Part shown: positions 27,711 through 36,561 of the stretch, in pieces
How positions within the stretch are numbered: position 1 is the stretch's first letter
Layout of the letters: every line of letters begins with the position of its first letter
NCBI GenBank assembly: GCA_016704345.1
Contig: JADJAH010000037.1
Location: 62,001-126,000, forward strand
DNA: 64,000 bases
Origin: Ignavibacteria bacterium
GTDB taxonomy: Bacteria; Bacteroidota; Ignavibacteria; Tepidaquicellales; Tepidaquicellaceae
Reading direction: 5' to 3'
Translations under genes and position numbers: made by a program
Notes under the pieces: model-generated
Told to the model about the DNA's origin: nothing
The model's input: only the letters and a program-made list of their open reading frames with translations
Databases searched by the model: none

Positions 27711-29216
27711 ATGAAATACATACTTCTTGCTTTATTATTGATTCTCAGCACTCACACTGCTAATGCAAATTACTCAACACCCGGAACCGGAAGAACTTGG
27801 AACCTTGACAGCCTGGTTACAAACTCAGGCGGAGATATTACCTTTAATTCGGGAAGTTACTTTGTCAATGATACAATTGTTATTTCTCAGAGTGACACGA
27901 TCATTGTCAGGAATGACTTCATCATGAAGTTAGCTTCACAAGTTTTTATAGATGTCTTTGGTGTCCTGATTATTGATCCGGCGTCAGCAGGAACGATCAC
28001 AGCTATAGATACATCGCAAAAGTTCCTTGGGCTCAAGTATGAAGATCAGAGCGACGGTTCAATCCTCAGAAAGACAACATTTGAATACGGCAACGGAATC
28101 AGAATGCTGGACTGCAATATCCTTATTGACAGCTGCACTATTAGATTCAACACACTTAACAGCACATTCTCGAGTTACGCCATTTCGCTGTTTCGATCTA
28201 ACTCAATAATCTCCAACAACAAAATCTATAGAAACCGAAGGTCTGCAATTGGATCCGGCGCAAACATTGCTTCTTCGCCAAGGATAATAAACAATCTTAT
28301 CTACGAGAATGATACTGAAAATGCGAACGTACCACAGATAAATCTTGGTGCCTCTGCAAGTGATACTCTTTTGATCAGGGGAAATACAATATCCGGATTG
28401 TTTGATAATTGCGGCGGTATCTCATTGCTTCCGGTCGGTTCAATTCCAATTGCTCTTATTGAAGATAATATTATTCGTAAAAACAGATACGGCATTGCAG
28501 TCGCCGGAGGAAACTCAAACATTATCATCCGCGGAAACAGAATTGACAGCAACAATATCCAGGGTCTTCCAAATCTTGGAGGCAGCGGCATAAATTTTAA
28601 CGGTTCCAATACGCAGTTGTGTATTGTTTCAAATAACTTGATACGCGGAAATTTGTGGGGCATAACAATTCAGGGGACGGCAAAACCCATTATGGGTGAT
28701 CTCTCAAATGCGAGCAATTTGGATGACGGTCGAAATGCAATATATGGAAACACGAACAGCGGAAAGATCTTTGATCTGTTCAACAACACACCCGATTCAA
28801 TCAAAGCAGAAAACAATTGGTGGGGAACAAGTATTACAGATACTGTTGAAGCTCACATCTTTCACAAGCCGGACAGCACGGTGCTTGGGTTTGTTGATTA
28901 TCTTCCATTGGGGACAAGTACGCAAAACGGAAATTCTATTGAACTGATTATTCCAACATCTATCAAAGTAATTGCATATCCAAATCCGTTCAACCCGGAA
29001 ACGACAATAGAATATAAACTGCCTGAATCAGGCTTCACAGAAATTCTTCTTTATGATGTGAGTGGTAAAGTAGTGCGCACAATTATGAACGCGAGACGGG
29101 AGCGTGGTGATAACAAAGAAATTCTATATGGACAAGGACTTTCATCGGGTACTTATTTCGTCAGAATAAGATCCGGCATATACTCCGCTGTTGGAAAACT
29201 TGTCTTGCTGAAATAG
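27711..29216 (+). CDS. Beta-helix T9SS cargo protein
   Basis: 501 residues from ATG 27711; a TTG at 27690 in frame is a weaker option. Signal peptide MKYILLALLLILSTHTANA. Residues about 90-370 form a right-handed parallel beta-helix: repeated N-x-I/IxxNxI steps such as NSIISNNKIYRNRRSAIGSG, ALIEDNIIRKNRYGI and NIIIRGNRIDSNN, typical of polysaccharide-lyase or hydrolase folds and of adhesins. A T9SS C-terminal sorting domain begins at YPNPFNPETTIEY and ends KLVLLK. No catalytic residues could be assigned. It is a lone plus-strand gene, convergent with the YtxH-like gene eight bases beyond. Confidence 0.88.
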   Translation: MKYILLALLLILSTHTANANYSTPGTGRTWNLDSLVTNSGGDITFNSGSYFVNDTIVISQSDTIIVRNDFIMKLASQVFIDVFGVLIIDPASAGTITAIDTSQKFLGLKYEDQSDGSILRKTTFEYGNGIRMLDCNILIDSCTIRFNTLNSTFSSYAISLFRSNSIISNNKIYRNRRSAIGSGANIASSPRIINNLIYENDTENANVPQINLGASASDTLLIRGNTISGLFDNCGGISLLPVGSIPIALIEDNIIRKNRYGIAVAGGNSNIIIRGNRIDSNNIQGLPNLGGSGINFNGSNTQLCIVSNNLIRGNLWGITIQGTAKPIMGDLSNASNLDDGRNAIYGNTNSGKIFDLFNNTPDSIKAENNWWGTSITDTVEAHIFHKPDSTVLGFVDYLPLGTSTQNGNSIELIIPTSIKVIAYPNPFNPETTIEYKLPESGFTEILLYDVSGKVVRTIMNARRERGDNKEILYGQGLSSGTYFVRIRSGIYSAVGKLVLLK

Positions 29217-29224
29217 GTCGGGTA

Positions 29225-29593
29225 CTACTTCAGTTTCTTTTCATAATCAGAGATTAGTTTTTCAATCTCTGATTTTGCATTTTCAAGTTCTTCTATTGCT
29301 TCAGAGTCACCTTTTGTCAATACCCGTTCTGCTTTTTCTTTAGCTATTAGTAATATGCTGTTAGCTTCGCCAAGAAGTTCATCAGATCTTTTGTTAGCAT
29401 AATCAACAAGTTCTCTTGCTTTCACCCGGGCTTCTGACAAATAGTCATTAGCTTTATCAATGATCTCACTGCTGTCTTCATCCTGCAAATACTCTTCCTC
29501 ATCTTCATCTCTACTGATGGCATCATAGATAATTGCGGCGGTGACTGCTGCAGCGGCTCCAATCAAGGCGCCCCATATAACTTTGTTTGACAA
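29225..29593 (-). CDS. YtxH-like membrane-anchored coiled-coil protein
   Basis: 122 residues. One N-terminal hydrophobic segment (about 7-24, VIWGALIGAAAAVTAAIIYD), then an acidic stretch (DEDEEEYLQDEDS) and a long helical region with heptad-like spacing (AKELVDYANKRSDELLGEAN, KAERVLTKGD, ELENAKSEIEKLISDYEKKLK). This layout matches the YtxH/general-stress membrane family, though no family-defining residue is seen. It is the last gene of the smpB-tyrS-arginine decarboxylase unit, 18 bases after the decarboxylase. Confidence 0.65.
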   Translation of the reverse strand: MSNKVIWGALIGAAAAVTAAIIYDAISRDEDEEEYLQDEDSSEIIDKANDYLSEARVKARELVDYANKRSDELLGEANSILLIAKEKAERVLTKGDSEAIEELENAKSEIEKLISDYEKKLK

Positions 29594-29611
29594 TGAATTA
29601 CTTTTATTGAG

Positions 29612-30157
29612 TTAAGGTAAAAATACAACGCATGAGATCACAGTCGTCCAAAGTCCGTTCTTATCGCCTTCAGCAGATTGAGTCACATTAAATGTCTTTA
29701 TGATCTTACCGCTTTGTTTGTAAAGGTTCTCCCTTTCATTCCAGGCCGTTTCAGGATCAAACTCTACACCAAGAGTTGTTGCAAGCATCGTTGCTGCAAG
29801 GTCCTCAGCATATTCACCGGATATTTTCTCAGGTTCTCCAAAAGGATGATGTTCGGAAATATATCCGTAATGGCTGTCATCAGATGGAAGTGCAACACCA
29901 ATTGATGAGGCTATCAGTCTGTTAGGTTCGTTTGTAAAGTTTCTTGCCATTACACAGAAAGTGATCTGTCCCGGTTCCATCATCTGTATTCCCTGCTCAA
30001 CAGTGAGTCTCTTGCATCCTCCGGGGAATATACTTGAAACAGTAACGATGTTGCATTTTTCAATTCCTGCTTGTCTCAAAGCAAGTTCAAATGACTGCAG
30101 GTAATCTTTGTGTTTTCCAACTCCCTTAGTGAAAAACAATTTTGTTGGCTTGAACAA
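29612..30157 (-). CDS. Pyruvoyl-dependent arginine decarboxylase
   Basis: 181 residues of the PdaD/PvlArgDC family, which converts arginine to agmatine and CO2 for polyamine synthesis, using a pyruvoyl group made by self-cleavage. The cleavage site is the Ser41-Ser42 pair in NIVTVSSIFPGG (family pattern V-S-S-I). Asn36, five residues before it, and Glu102 in GYISEHHPFG match the positions of the processing and active-site residues known in the Methanocaldococcus enzyme. The family site is usually followed by Pro-Pro; here it is Pro-Gly. It sits between tyrS and the YtxH-like gene, 28 bases after tyrS. No agmatine-processing gene is visible. Confidence 0.88.
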   Translation of the reverse strand: MFKPTKLFFTKGVGKHKDYLQSFELALRQAGIEKCNIVTVSSIFPGGCKRLTVEQGIQMMEPGQITFCVMARNFTNEPNRLIASSIGVALPSDDSHYGYISEHHPFGEPEKISGEYAEDLAATMLATTLGVEFDPETAWNERENLYKQSGKIIKTFNVTQSAEGDKNGLWTTVISCVVFLP

Positions 30158-30185
30158 TTCTTTCTCTCCTGTGTATTAAGATTTT

Positions 30186-31408
30186 CTAATTAGTTTGTTG
30201 TTTGAGGATCTTCAAAAATTTTCTCTTTCCAACTTTGAAGATCATTCCGTGCTGTATTTCCATTACTTGATTGATATCAGTCAGCTTTTGTCCGTCTACA
30301 TTCACGGCGCCCTGTTCTATTAATCTTCTTGCATTGCTCTTAGTATCTGCAAGACCTGTATCTGTGAGCAAGTCAACCAGCTTCATTGAACTCCGTCCCA
30401 TCTCAATTTCCGGAATATCATCCGGAATTTCCTTCTTGATAAATATCGTGTCAAACTCTTCTATTGTTCGCAATGCTGTTTCCTCATCATAGTACAATTT
30501 CACAAGTTCCATTCCAAGTCGCCTCTTAACATCTCTTGGATTGTTGTTTTCATCTTCAAGTGTTCTCTTGATATTAGTCAGTTCATCTCCGCTTACCATG
30601 GTTGCCAGCACAAAGTACTTATATATCAGCGTATCAGGTATGCTCATTGTCTTTCCAAAAATATCCTTAGGGAGATCTGATATGCCTATTGCATTGTCAA
30701 GAGACTTACTCATCTTCTCCGATCCGTCAGTACCTTCAAGAAGCGGCATAGTTATTACAACCTGAGGATCTTTTCCATATCTCTTTGCATATCTCTGCCC
30801 ACAAGATTATTGAACTTTTGATCAGTTCCTCCAAGTTCTACATCCGCGTTTATGGCAAATGAATCGTAACCCTGCATGATCGGGTACAGTATCTCATGAA
30901 GAGAAATTTCTGTTTGCTCTTTCAACCTGTTTGTAAAATCATCACGCTCAAGAATTCTCTGAACTGTAAATTTGCTGAGTATTCCAATCAAATCCTTGAG
31001 ACTGATCTCTGCGAGCCATTCTGAATTGTACAGAATTTTTGTCCTGGAAATGTCCAGGATTTTTCCTGCCTGCTCAAAATACGTTTTGCCAAACTCCCTT
31101 GTTTCCTCAAATGTCAACTGCGGACGGGTCTTCTTTTTCCCGGAAGGATCACCAATCATCGCAGTATAATCGCCGACTATTAGTATTGCATTGTGTCCGA
31201 GGTCCTGAAATTGCCTTAACTTGTTCAAGACAACAGCATGCCCTATATGAAGATCAGGTCGGGATGGGTCACAACCGAGTTTAATATTCAGAGGATTTCC
31301 TGTCCTGCAAGACTCATCTAATTTCCTGAGAAGTTCTTCTTCCGGAATGATCTCAACCGTTCCTCTTTTTATCAGTTCAAACTGTTCCTTTGGGGGTGCA
31401 AATTTCAT
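30186..31408 (-). CDS. tyrS: Tyrosyl-tRNA synthetase TyrS (frameshifted)
   Basis: Charges tRNA-Tyr. The first frame (31408-30755) has the catalytic core with DLHIGHAVVLNKLR (HIGH motif), GDYTAMIGDPSG and VELGGTDQKFN. The second (30749-30186) starts with LLEGTDGSEKMSKSLDN (KMSKS motif) and ends in an S4 RNA-binding domain (ARRLIEQGAVNVDGQK). They meet at GRDMQRDM, followed in the right frame by KDPQVVITMPLL. One extra base near 30771-30776 (GGAAAAG, probably GGGAAAAG) gives about 407 residues with GKDPQVV, matching the family. As an essential gene this should be intact, so a sequence error is likely. Its start overlaps smpB by ATGA (31405-31408). Confidence 0.92.
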
Positions 31409-31854
31409 AGTCTTCTTAAGTTCCTTTCAACTTCCCTTTTCTTTACAGATTCTCTTTTGTCGAATAGCTTCTTACCTTTTGCCATTCCTATCTCAACTTT
31501 GACAAGTGATCCTTTAAAATACATTTTAAGAGGAACCAGCGTTAGTCCCTTTTCCTGTAACTGCTGCTTTACTTTTCTGATTTCCCTTTTGTTGAGAAGG
31601 AGTTTCCTGCTGCGGAGCGGTTCGTGATTATTGATATTACCGAATCTGTATTCGCTTATATGCGAGTTGATCATCCACACTTCATTGTTCTTAATTCTGC
31701 CGTAAGAATCCTGCAGATTTACCTTTCCCTCTCTCAGTGCCTTAACTTCCGTACCTGTGAGAACTACACCGGCTTCAAGTCTGCTTAAAATTTCGTATTC
31801 AAAATTAGCTTTCCGGTTACTGGAGATTATCTTAATTTTATCTGAGTCGCTCAT
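31405..31854 (-). CDS. smpB: SsrA-binding protein SmpB
   Basis: 149 residues from ATG 31854 (the longer frame to 31929 adds an unlikely hydrophobic stretch). SmpB holds tmRNA in the stalled-ribosome A site. Features: KANFEYEILSRLEAGVVLTGTEVKALREGKVNL, the beta-barrel core; WMINSHISEYRFGNINNHEP; and the C-terminal GMAKGKKLFDKRESVKKRE tail that enters the decoding site. Overlaps tyrS by ATGA, so both are co-translated. The tmRNA gene is not in the window. Confidence 0.94.
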   Translation of the reverse strand: MSDSDKIKIISSNRKANFEYEILSRLEAGVVLTGTEVKALREGKVNLQDSYGRIKNNEVWMINSHISEYRFGNINNHEPLRSRKLLLNKREIRKVKQQLQEKGLTLVPLKMYFKGSLVKVEIGMAKGKKLFDKRESVKKREVERNLRRL

Positions 31855-31903
31855 TAACTTGTGCAAATTAATTTTTACAGTAAGTAAAATCAATTTAATA
31901 ACC

Positions 31904-32547
31904 TTGAAAACAATAAAGTTTACAGTCAATCCTTTCAGTATGAACTGCTACATTTATTACGATGAGATATCTAAAGATGCTGTAATTATTGACCCCGGCG
32001 CATTTACAGAGGATGAAAAAAATGAAATTATCAAATTCGTAGATGATCATGAATTAAATATCAACAAGATAATTAACACACACGGGCATATTGATCACGT
32101 TCTGGGCAACAGCTTTGCCAAGGAAGTTTATGATAAACCCATCTGCATGAACGAAGATGATGTCTTTCTGCTGGAGGAAGCCGAGATCAGGCAAGGTTCT
32201 TCGGACTTGAAATTCCTCCTCTCCCCGGTATTGATGAATACATTAGCGAAGGTGACCTTATTACCGTTGGAAGTGCTCAATTGAAAGTTGTAAAAACTCC
32301 AGGTCATTCACCTGGGAGCGTCTGCCTGATTGATGATGAGAATAAGGTAGTATTTTGCGGTGACTTGATATTCCAGAATTCTATCGGCCGCACTGATATT
32401 CCCGGAGGCAATTATAAAGTTCTGATGAATTCTATAAAAGACAAACTTTTCTTGAATTCGAAGGACGATTATGTTATCTATCCCGGGCACATGGACGAAT
32501 CAACAATAGGCAAAGAAAAGCAATACAATCCGTTCTTAATCAGTTAA
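31904..32547 (+). CDS. Glyoxalase II-like metallo-hydrolase (frameshifted)
   Basis: Metallo-beta-lactamase-fold thioesterase of the hydroxyacylglutathione hydrolase-like group. The N-terminal part begins at TTG 31904 (TIKFTVNPFSMNCYIYYDE) and carries the zinc motif THGHIDHVLGN. The C-terminal part (from about 32187) has TPGHSPGSV, FCGDLIFQNSIGRTD and YPGHMDESTI. Between them the frame changes near 32181-32187; adding one base there reads DQARFFGLEIPPLPGIDEYI and gives about 214 residues, a standard length. The ATG at 31940 is within the N-terminal strand. Divergent from smpB, with starts about 50 bases apart. In a bacillithiol organism the thioester substrate need not be glutathione-based. 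Confidence 0.87.
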
Positions 32548-32600
32548 TTCGGCTAAAATAACATCGATACATTCGAAGGCGTGATGCCTGTCTCTAAAGA

Positions 32601-33125
32601 TCACTGACCCGGAAGAGGCTCAAATGCATCTCCGATCTTTTTGATTTCTTCATCTATGCTTGGACTAAAAACAGTTGTTGAAGTAATAAATCTCAGCATA
32701 TAGGCATAATTGACACCCTCACTGTACTTCGTTCTGAAGTAGTAAATGATCTCCGTGAACTCCGTATCTTTGTATTTTGCACTCATGCCGTCATAGTTGC
32801 CTTTGTCAAACTCAGAATACGTGCCATCAATTTTAGGAATGTTAAGTGTGAGATCTTTTTCAAGAGTATAAACAAGATCGTTCAGATTCTTGACTTCACT
32901 TAATCTGAACGCTATCAGCATCATTGCAATACTTCCGTCATTCTTGTCAAAGCTATATGAGATTGCATCTTTCTTGGATGTTTCTTCAACTTTCCTTTCT
33001 TTCCAGGAATTTGGGACATTGAACTTCACACCATATTGCGGATTTTCAACTAGAATACCGTCTTGTGATCTGGCAATTCCGCAAAACATTAGCAATGTGA
33101 TCAGCGCAATTATTGATTTTTTCAT
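32601..33125 (-). CDS. Exported PsbP-like hypothetical protein
   Basis: 174 residues with signal peptide MKKSIIALITLLMFCGIARSQ. The mature part has a short alpha/beta layout beginning YGVKFNVPNSWKERKVEE, the pattern of PsbP/DUF1795-type proteins that start with a phrase such as FxVPxxW, followed by an exposed helical stretch and YYFRTKYSEGVNYAYMLRF. No catalytic residues. Likely periplasmic or surface. It lies in the same direction as the M48 protease gene 24 bases upstream. Confidence 0.6.
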   Translation of the reverse strand: MKKSIIALITLLMFCGIARSQDGILVENPQYGVKFNVPNSWKERKVEETSKKDAISYSFDKNDGSIAMMLIAFRLSEVKNLNDLVYTLEKDLTLNIPKIDGTYSEFDKGNYDGMSAKYKDTEFTEIIYYFRTKYSEGVNYAYMLRFITSTTVFSPSIDEEIKKIGDAFEPLPGQ

Positions 33126-33148
33126 TTGTTTGTTGTTGTTATGAAAAT

Positions 33149-33994
33149 TTATTTGTCAAGCAGCGATTTTATTCGCTGATATCTTTCTGTAAACAAACCT
33201 TTTTCCGGGTCTGGTTTAGGTTTAATACTTCTGAGTTTTGTTTCCGCATTCGTGATTCTATCTGTCGGCAAAGGGTGAGTTGACAGAAGCTCCTCAATAT
33301 CTCCGGGCGTTTCCCCTCTTAGCTTCTGCTCATCCCGGATATTTTTAAAGAAATACATTATGCCGCCCGGGAAATATTCCGTGCTTCTCAAGTACTGAAT
33401 CGAATAATTGTCCGCATCCGTTTCATCCGATCTGCTGTTTGCAAGAAACCCGATGCCGACTGCAAGGTTTGCAAATATTTCGGCAAGTTGATTTGGATTA
33501 CTTCCCAAGACCAGACTCAATATAAAACTAACGCCGTAATACGAAGTCAATCGTTGAGACATGTGCCTTCTTTCCGCATGCGCGATCTCATGACCAATTA
33601 CTCCTGCAAGAGCTGATTCGTTATCCAGATATTTGATAAGACCTGTGTAAACATATATAAATCCGCCCGGTATACAAAAAGCATTTACTGTACTGTCATC
33701 GTCAATTACTTCAAACTTGTAAGGAAATATCTTTTCGTATTTCACATAATCGGATTTTGTAATTATATCAAGGCCAATCCCGCTTACATATTGCTTGACT
33801 TCATCATTCCCCTGAAGAATGGGAAAAGTCTTATTGTCGTTTCTGATTTCTTCATCGAGTTCTCTTCCCATTGCAACATCATCTTCAATTGTAAATATAT
33901 TCGCACCACAACTGCTTAAGTATGCATTTATCATGAGCATTGTTGTAAAAAACAGAAGATTGAAACGCCAAATGCCGATCCGTTTCGTTTTCAT
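33149..33994 (-). CDS. M48 family metalloprotease lipoprotein (BepA/LoiP-like)
   Basis: 281 residues from ATG 33994. The zinc-protease motif HEIAH is at 135-139 inside GVIGHEIAHAERRH, with the third-ligand Glu region ANSRSDETDADNYSI downstream. The lipobox LSSC (Cys29) makes it a periplasm-facing lipoprotein, like outer-membrane quality-control proteases BepA and LoiP. The open frame could extend to 34108, but that would add 38 residues before the signal peptide and overlap the hydratase gene by 100 bases, so I reject it. Confidence 0.88.
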   Translation of the reverse strand: MKTKRIGIWRFNLLFFTTMLMINAYLSSCGANIFTIEDDVAMGRELDEEIRNDNKTFPILQGNDEVKQYVSGIGLDIITKSDYVKYEKIFPYKFEVIDDDSTVNAFCIPGGFIYVYTGLIKYLDNESALAGVIGHEIAHAERRHMSQRLTSYYGVSFILSLVLGSNPNQLAEIFANLAVGIGFLANSRSDETDADNYSIQYLRSTEYFPGGIMYFFKNIRDEQKLRGETPGDIEELLSTHPLPTDRITNAETKLRSIKPKPDPEKGLFTERYQRIKSLLDK

Positions 33995-34007
33995 ATGGGT
34001 AATTGTT

Positions 34008-34787
34008 TTACTTTCCTTTGAATTGCGACTTACGCTTCTCAAGAAATGCGGAAATGCCTTCCTTAAAGTCATCCGTTTTCCCGGCTTTTTGCTGAAACTC
34101 TGCTTCAAGCGACAGAATTCCTTCTAAATCAGAATCAAATGACTTTCTCATAAGATTCTTTATCATTCCAACAGCTGCAGTTGGTTTCGCTGCGAAACCT
34201 GTTGCAACAATTCTCGAACCCTTTTCAAGCATTGCTTGAGTTGAAACTACTTTGTTGACAAGCCCAAGCTTCTTTGCTTCATGAGCTGTTACTTTGTCTG
34301 CATTGACACACATTTCAAATGCCCTCGCATATCCAATTATTCTAGGAAGAAAAAAGGAGGATCCACTGTCAGGAACCAGTCCCACATTGATGAATACTTC
34401 AATTAATGTTGCTGATTCAACGGCGATCCTGTAATCACATGCTAGCGCCAAAGATAATCCTGCACCCGCTGCAACACCGTTGATAGCGCAAATTACAGGC
34501 TTAGGCAAGTATGAGATCTTCTTTATCAAAGGATTATACCTTTGCTCAAGAGCTTCTTTAAAGGTCAGTTTCTTATCGTTGAAGTCCTTCAGATCCTGTC
34601 CGGAACAAAATGCCTTTCCTGAACCGGTTAGAACCACACACCTGACAGATTCATCTTCAGCAGGTTGAGTGAAAGCATCCTGAAGTTCCATGAGCATTTC
34701 AACATTAAACGCATTGTAAACATCCGGTCTGTTAAGAGTGATTGTTAAAATGCCTTCAGATGATTCTGATAAAATTGTTTTATACAT
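34008..34787 (-). CDS. Enoyl-CoA hydratase/isomerase (PaaG-like)
   Basis: 259-residue crotonase-fold enzyme acting on acyl-CoA. The oxyanion-hole strand KAFCSGQDLKDF is near 62-73 and AINGVAAGAGLSLALACDYRIA near 100-121. The loop GLVPDSGSSFFLPRIIG (about 134-150) has Asp where classic hydratases carry the catalytic Glu, the pattern of PaaG 1,2-epoxyphenylacetyl-CoA isomerase and its relatives. Whether phenylacetate is degraded is unknown, as no other paa gene is near. Just upstream of the M48 gene, 13 bases apart. Confidence 0.85.
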   Translation of the reverse strand: MYKTILSESSEGILTITLNRPDVYNAFNVEMLMELQDAFTQPAEDESVRCVVLTGSGKAFCSGQDLKDFNDKKLTFKEALEQRYNPLIKKISYLPKPVICAINGVAAGAGLSLALACDYRIAVESATLIEVFINVGLVPDSGSSFFLPRIIGYARAFEMCVNADKVTAHEAKKLGLVNKVVSTQAMLEKGSRIVATGFAAKPTAAVGMIKNLMRKSFDSDLEGILSLEAEFQQKAGKTDDFKEGISAFLEKRKSQFKGK

Positions 34788-34793
34788 TTGAAT

Positions 34794-35537
34794 TTATTTT
34801 TTCTTAGGGAGCAGGAACTCTTGCTTTAGAAACAATACCATCGCTTCTGTTATTAAGATGTTTGTCATCAGGAAGAATAATATTTCTTCAACAGGAACAT
34901 TTCCAATCTTTGCTCCAATCGTTTGCACAGGATCAAAGTACCATATGCCGTTGCCAATTGAAATTGAATCGGCAAGTGAAAAGTAAATCGTCATTATTAT
35001 AGTTGGAACAATTATCAGCTTAATGTTATGAATTATCTTCCTCCGACCAAACACAAATTGTATCAGAATGAATGTACCTGCCCAAGAGAATAAATGGAAA
35101 AGATAATTCCATTCACCGAAAGGGAGCTTCAGAGGTTCGGTGTCATTTGCATAAAGGTAGAATATTAAGGCATAAACATTAAGTGAAAATATTTTGATGC
35201 TCACAGAATTCTTTGCCGGATGTTTGTCCTCAATATTGTAGAACTTCGAGAGATAAAACAATTGAACAAGGCCGGTTAAGTAGGTCTGAAGAAAGAAGAA
35301 TAAATACTCTTCTATTGGCACGTAGTAAAGATAAATTCCCAAAGTCTTTTCACGAGGAAACATCCATATACCGCTATAGACTGCGTAGTTGTCCCATGCG
35401 GATGTTGCAACAAAAGCGATGACTGATACCAACATCAAAGTCAGAATGTACTGCTTATTCAAAAATTTTCTAAGCAGAATCAGTAATATCGAAATTGGTA
35501 AGACTGTAAATACCAATAAGAATTCTATATAGGTCAT
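34794..35537 (-). CDS. CarR/CrtYcd-type lycopene cyclase
   Basis: 247 residues, nearly all membrane (seven hydrophobic segments), built as two tandem lycopene-cyclase domains (about 1-112 and 118-240). Each holds the signature P-x-E-E: VPIEEYLFFFLQTYL near 78-92 and VPVEEILFFLMTNIL near 206-220. In Myxococcus, fungi and archaea the same two-domain layout forms beta-ionone rings on lycopene. Its start overlaps the preceding SRPBCC gene by ATGA (35534-35537). No phytoene synthase or desaturase is in the window, so the pigment pathway is only implied. Confidence 0.85.
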   Translation of the reverse strand: MTYIEFLLVFTVLPISILLILLRKFLNKQYILTLMLVSVIAFVATSAWDNYAVYSGIWMFPREKTLGIYLYYVPIEEYLFFFLQTYLTGLVQLFYLSKFYNIEDKHPAKNSVSIKIFSLNVYALIFYLYANDTEPLKLPFGEWNYLFHLFSWAGTFILIQFVFGRRKIIHNIKLIIVPTIIMTIYFSLADSISIGNGIWYFDPVQTIGAKIGNVPVEEILFFLMTNILITEAMVLFLKQEFLLPKKK

Positions 35538-36001
35538 TGACTTCTGCTTTCCAGTATTTGCTTAGTTACTCTTTGTCTGTATTCAAATTGATTTCTTATC
35601 AACCTTGCAACAAAAACACTGTATGCAATATCACCCAGTATTCCAAATGGAAGTTTGAATTCTATTTCATCAGTCATAAGTGTTGTTTCTCCCTTATCTT
35701 CAAAGATGTGCTTATGTTTCCATAAGGCAAACGGCCCCTTAATTTGAGTATCGGTTATGAGTTTGTTCTCTACAAATTCTGTAAGTTTAATGTGCCATTT
35801 GTTCCTGATCAAACCAAATTGCGTAACGTTAAGAACAATCTCGCTTCCCAATTTCAGCGGAAGCTCTATGCTTAAAATCTTCACGGAAATTCCCGGAGGC
35901 GTGATCAGCTTGAGATTATTGGTATCCTTATGGAAATCAAATGCTCTTTCAACACTGCACTTTATCTCAATACTCTTCTTAAAATGTTTCATATTGTTCA
36001 T
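35534..36001 (-). CDS. SRPBCC-fold (START-like) protein
   Basis: 155 residues of the SRPBCC/polyketide-cyclase superfamily, a helix-grip fold with a hydrophobic cavity. It begins MNNMKHFKKSIEIKCSVERAFDFHKD, and the second half has FEDKGETTLMTDEIEFKLPFG, characteristic of the family. Coupled by ATGA overlap to the lycopene cyclase, so it may bind a carotenoid or isoprenoid intermediate. No enzyme motif is visible. The next gene upstream, ssb, is separated by a terminator. Confidence 0.75.
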   Translation of the reverse strand: MNNMKHFKKSIEIKCSVERAFDFHKDTNNLKLITPPGISVKILSIELPLKLGSEIVLNVTQFGLIRNKWHIKLTEFVENKLITDTQIKGPFALWKHKHIFEDKGETTLMTDEIEFKLPFGILGDIAYSVFVARLIRNQFEYRQRVTKQILESRSQ

Positions 36002-36007
36002 GATTAT

Positions 36008-36047
36008 AAAAACAAATCCGGTTCCGATTTTATTCGGAACCGGATGA
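36008..36047 (-). terminator. Terminator after ssb
   Basis: A long perfect stem ATCCGGTTCCGA/TCGGAACCGGAT with loop ATAAAA. On the minus strand it is followed by TTGTTTTTAT. It lies downstream of ssb (stop at 36100) and just before the SRPBCC/cyclase pair. Confidence 0.75.
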
Positions 36048-36099
36048 TCTAATGTGATTCAGTATTTGTATTCAGGACAAAGTCCGGAACACACCTTCT

Positions 36100-36543
36100 T
36101 CAGAATGGAAGATCATCATCGTTCTTTTCATTCGAGTCATTCGAATCACTGTCGCTTACCCTGGCGGCTTCGTTTCTTACTGCACCGTTTTCTGCTGTAC
36201 CTGCGGGTTTGCTGTCAAGCATCAGCATGTTGTCAATCCAGATTTCAGGTGAAGGATAGATTGTACGACCATCCTTTTCATAGCTGTCGCCTGTTCTGAT
36301 CTTGCCTTCAAGATAGATCCGGCTTCCTTTCTTCAGATAAGTTGAACATATCTCACCAAGTTTTCCCCAGGCTGTGATCCGGTGCCATTCGGCCCTCTCG
36401 ATCACTTTTCCGGAATCGTCTTTGTAAGATTCATCAGTAACAAGCTTAAACTTACAACAAGCTTGTCCGTTTTTTGTGTAGTTCAACTCCGGATCTTTCG
36501 GTTGAACATTTCCGATCAGCGTCACCTTGTTTAACCCTCTCAC
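36100..36543 (-). CDS. ssb: Single-stranded DNA-binding protein
   Basis: 147 residues. The OB-fold (about 1-108) starts MRGLNKVTLIGNVQPKDPELNYTK and includes RAEWHRITAWGKLGEICSTYLKKGSRIYLEGKI, the SSB core. The acidic C-terminal tip ending DDDLPF recruits replication and repair proteins. Length is at the short end of the family because the linker is brief and Ser/Asp/Asn-rich. Confidence 0.95.
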   Translation of the reverse strand: MRGLNKVTLIGNVQPKDPELNYTKNGQACCKFKLVTDESYKDDSGKVIERAEWHRITAWGKLGEICSTYLKKGSRIYLEGKIRTGDSYEKDGRTIYPSPEIWIDNMLMLDSKPAGTAENGAVRNEAARVSDSDSNDSNEKNDDDLPF

Positions 36544-36561
36544 AACGTCCTCCTTTCATTT

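Noticed and set aside
33994..34108. Upstream start of the M48 protease at 34108
   Set aside because: It would place 38 charged residues before a clear lipoprotein signal and overlap the hydratase gene by 100 bases.
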